In this document: positions 17,912-18,434 of the stretch, in pieces
How positions within the stretch are numbered: the stretch's first letter is position 1
How the letters are laid out: each line of letters begins with the position of its first letter
Translations under genes and position numbers: made by a program
The notes under the pieces: generated by a model
Databases searched by the model: none
What the model was told of the DNA's origin: nothing
Seen by the model: only the letters and a program-made list of their open reading frames with translations
Assembly: GCA_036940085.1 (NCBI GenBank)
Contig: JALLBK010000941.1
Coordinates: 1 to 18,434, forward strand
Source: Discostella pseudostelligera
Lineage: Eukaryota; Bacillariophyta; Thalassiosirophyceae; Thalassiosirales; Thalassiosiraceae
Direction of reading: 5' to 3'
DNA: 18,434 bases

Positions 17912-18434
17912 GGAGAAGTAGTGGTGGTAATGGTGGCGGTGGGAGGACATATTGGAAAAGGAGTTGGTGGTGGTAGTTAGTAGTTGGAGATTGGGTATAA
18001 TGGCGGATGAATGGCGGATGGCGACCTACTAGCTATGGTTGGAAGGAGTGCGGGATAGTTGATTGAGGAAGAATATGACGAAGGAGATTGGCGACGGTCT
18101 AATATTATTGATAGAAGGAGCTGAGAGATATTTATTGAGAAGGTTCGAATCCCCATTGCGTTTCTAAGGTGTATCGTAGTAGGTTGAGGATTCGCTTGAG
18201 TGGCTGCAAAAACAGACGCGTTGTGGTATTCCATCTTACGAATAAATAATAATCACATAGTCAATACCATCTATTTGCAATCGATTGTCAATGCGATCAT
18301 CGATGCCCAATAATTATTATTCTACACTCTCTCGACAAGCTTGGATGATCATGATATTATGTTGCAGCGGTTCTGTGATTTGCAAGCTGCAAGAGATGGT
18401 GATTGGTGATGATGCGCCCCTGCAACGTGGAAGA
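17912..18434. other. 3' flank of the PDCD4-like gene
   Basis: No gene was seen. It holds a GGTGGT-rich start, then AT-rich sequence with AATAAATAATAA at 18240-18251 that could serve in 3' end formation. A GGTTCGAATCC string at 18144-18154 resembles a tRNA B box but has no tRNA fold around it. Confidence 0.4.

Noticed and set aside
18136..18170. tRNA T-arm-like string GGTTCGAATCC
   Set aside because: The T stem does not pair beyond two or three bases and there is no D arm, anticodon arm or acceptor stem around it.
17977..18234. 85-codon minus-strand frame after the PDCD4-like gene
   Set aside because: It has no domain, no clear promoter and ordinary non-coding composition.

Overview
The window looks like nuclear DNA of a centric diatom (Thalassiosira/Skeletonema/Cyclotella type). 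This is inferred from several signs: spliceosomal GT-AG introns, mostly 85-210 bp; proteins rich in low-complexity Gln, Asn, His and Ser; a diatom-style leucine-rich repeat protein; two proteins whose N-termini look like a signal peptide followed by an ASAF-like plastid transit site; and a secreted Cys-rich protein ending in PTNK repeats. No viral or bacterial mobile element, CRISPR array, rRNA or convincing tRNA was found.

Layout. On the minus strand, 324-1601 encodes an LRR protein whose frame is broken twice. It is divergent from a plus-strand polyQ/His/Asn-rich protein (2303-4280), which is split only by an apparent assembly duplication around an N. Next comes a four-exon gene with two HMG boxes (4836-6360, plus), the second box damaged at an N. 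Positions 6361-7630 hold no intact gene, but contain a decayed fragment related to the SDR gene downstream, two related direct repeats, and a cluster of TTTTCCCGCC motifs just before a small predicted plastid membrane protein (7631-8272, plus). That gene converges, across an 82-bp tandem repeat, on a two-exon minus-strand gene for a predicted plastid NAD(P)-binding, atypical-SDR-like protein (8715-11420). A divergent plus-strand gene (12432-14288) encodes a secreted Cys-rich repeat protein with a PTNK tail, frameshifted where a 201-bp internal duplication has lost 86 bp. The last gene (15607-17911, plus, four exons) is a PDCD4-like translation regulator with two MA3 domains.

These genes do not form one pathway. 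What several share is an E2F-like TTGGCGGGAA motif in the 5' regions: the divergent 1602-2302 region, the approach to the 7631 gene, the SDR upstream region, and the region before the PDCD4-like gene. The HMG-box gene lacks it. The clearest candidates for undescribed biology are the Cys-rich repeat family and this motif set. Assembly quality needs care: two Ns, one artificial-looking duplication and several frameshifts lie inside otherwise good genes.
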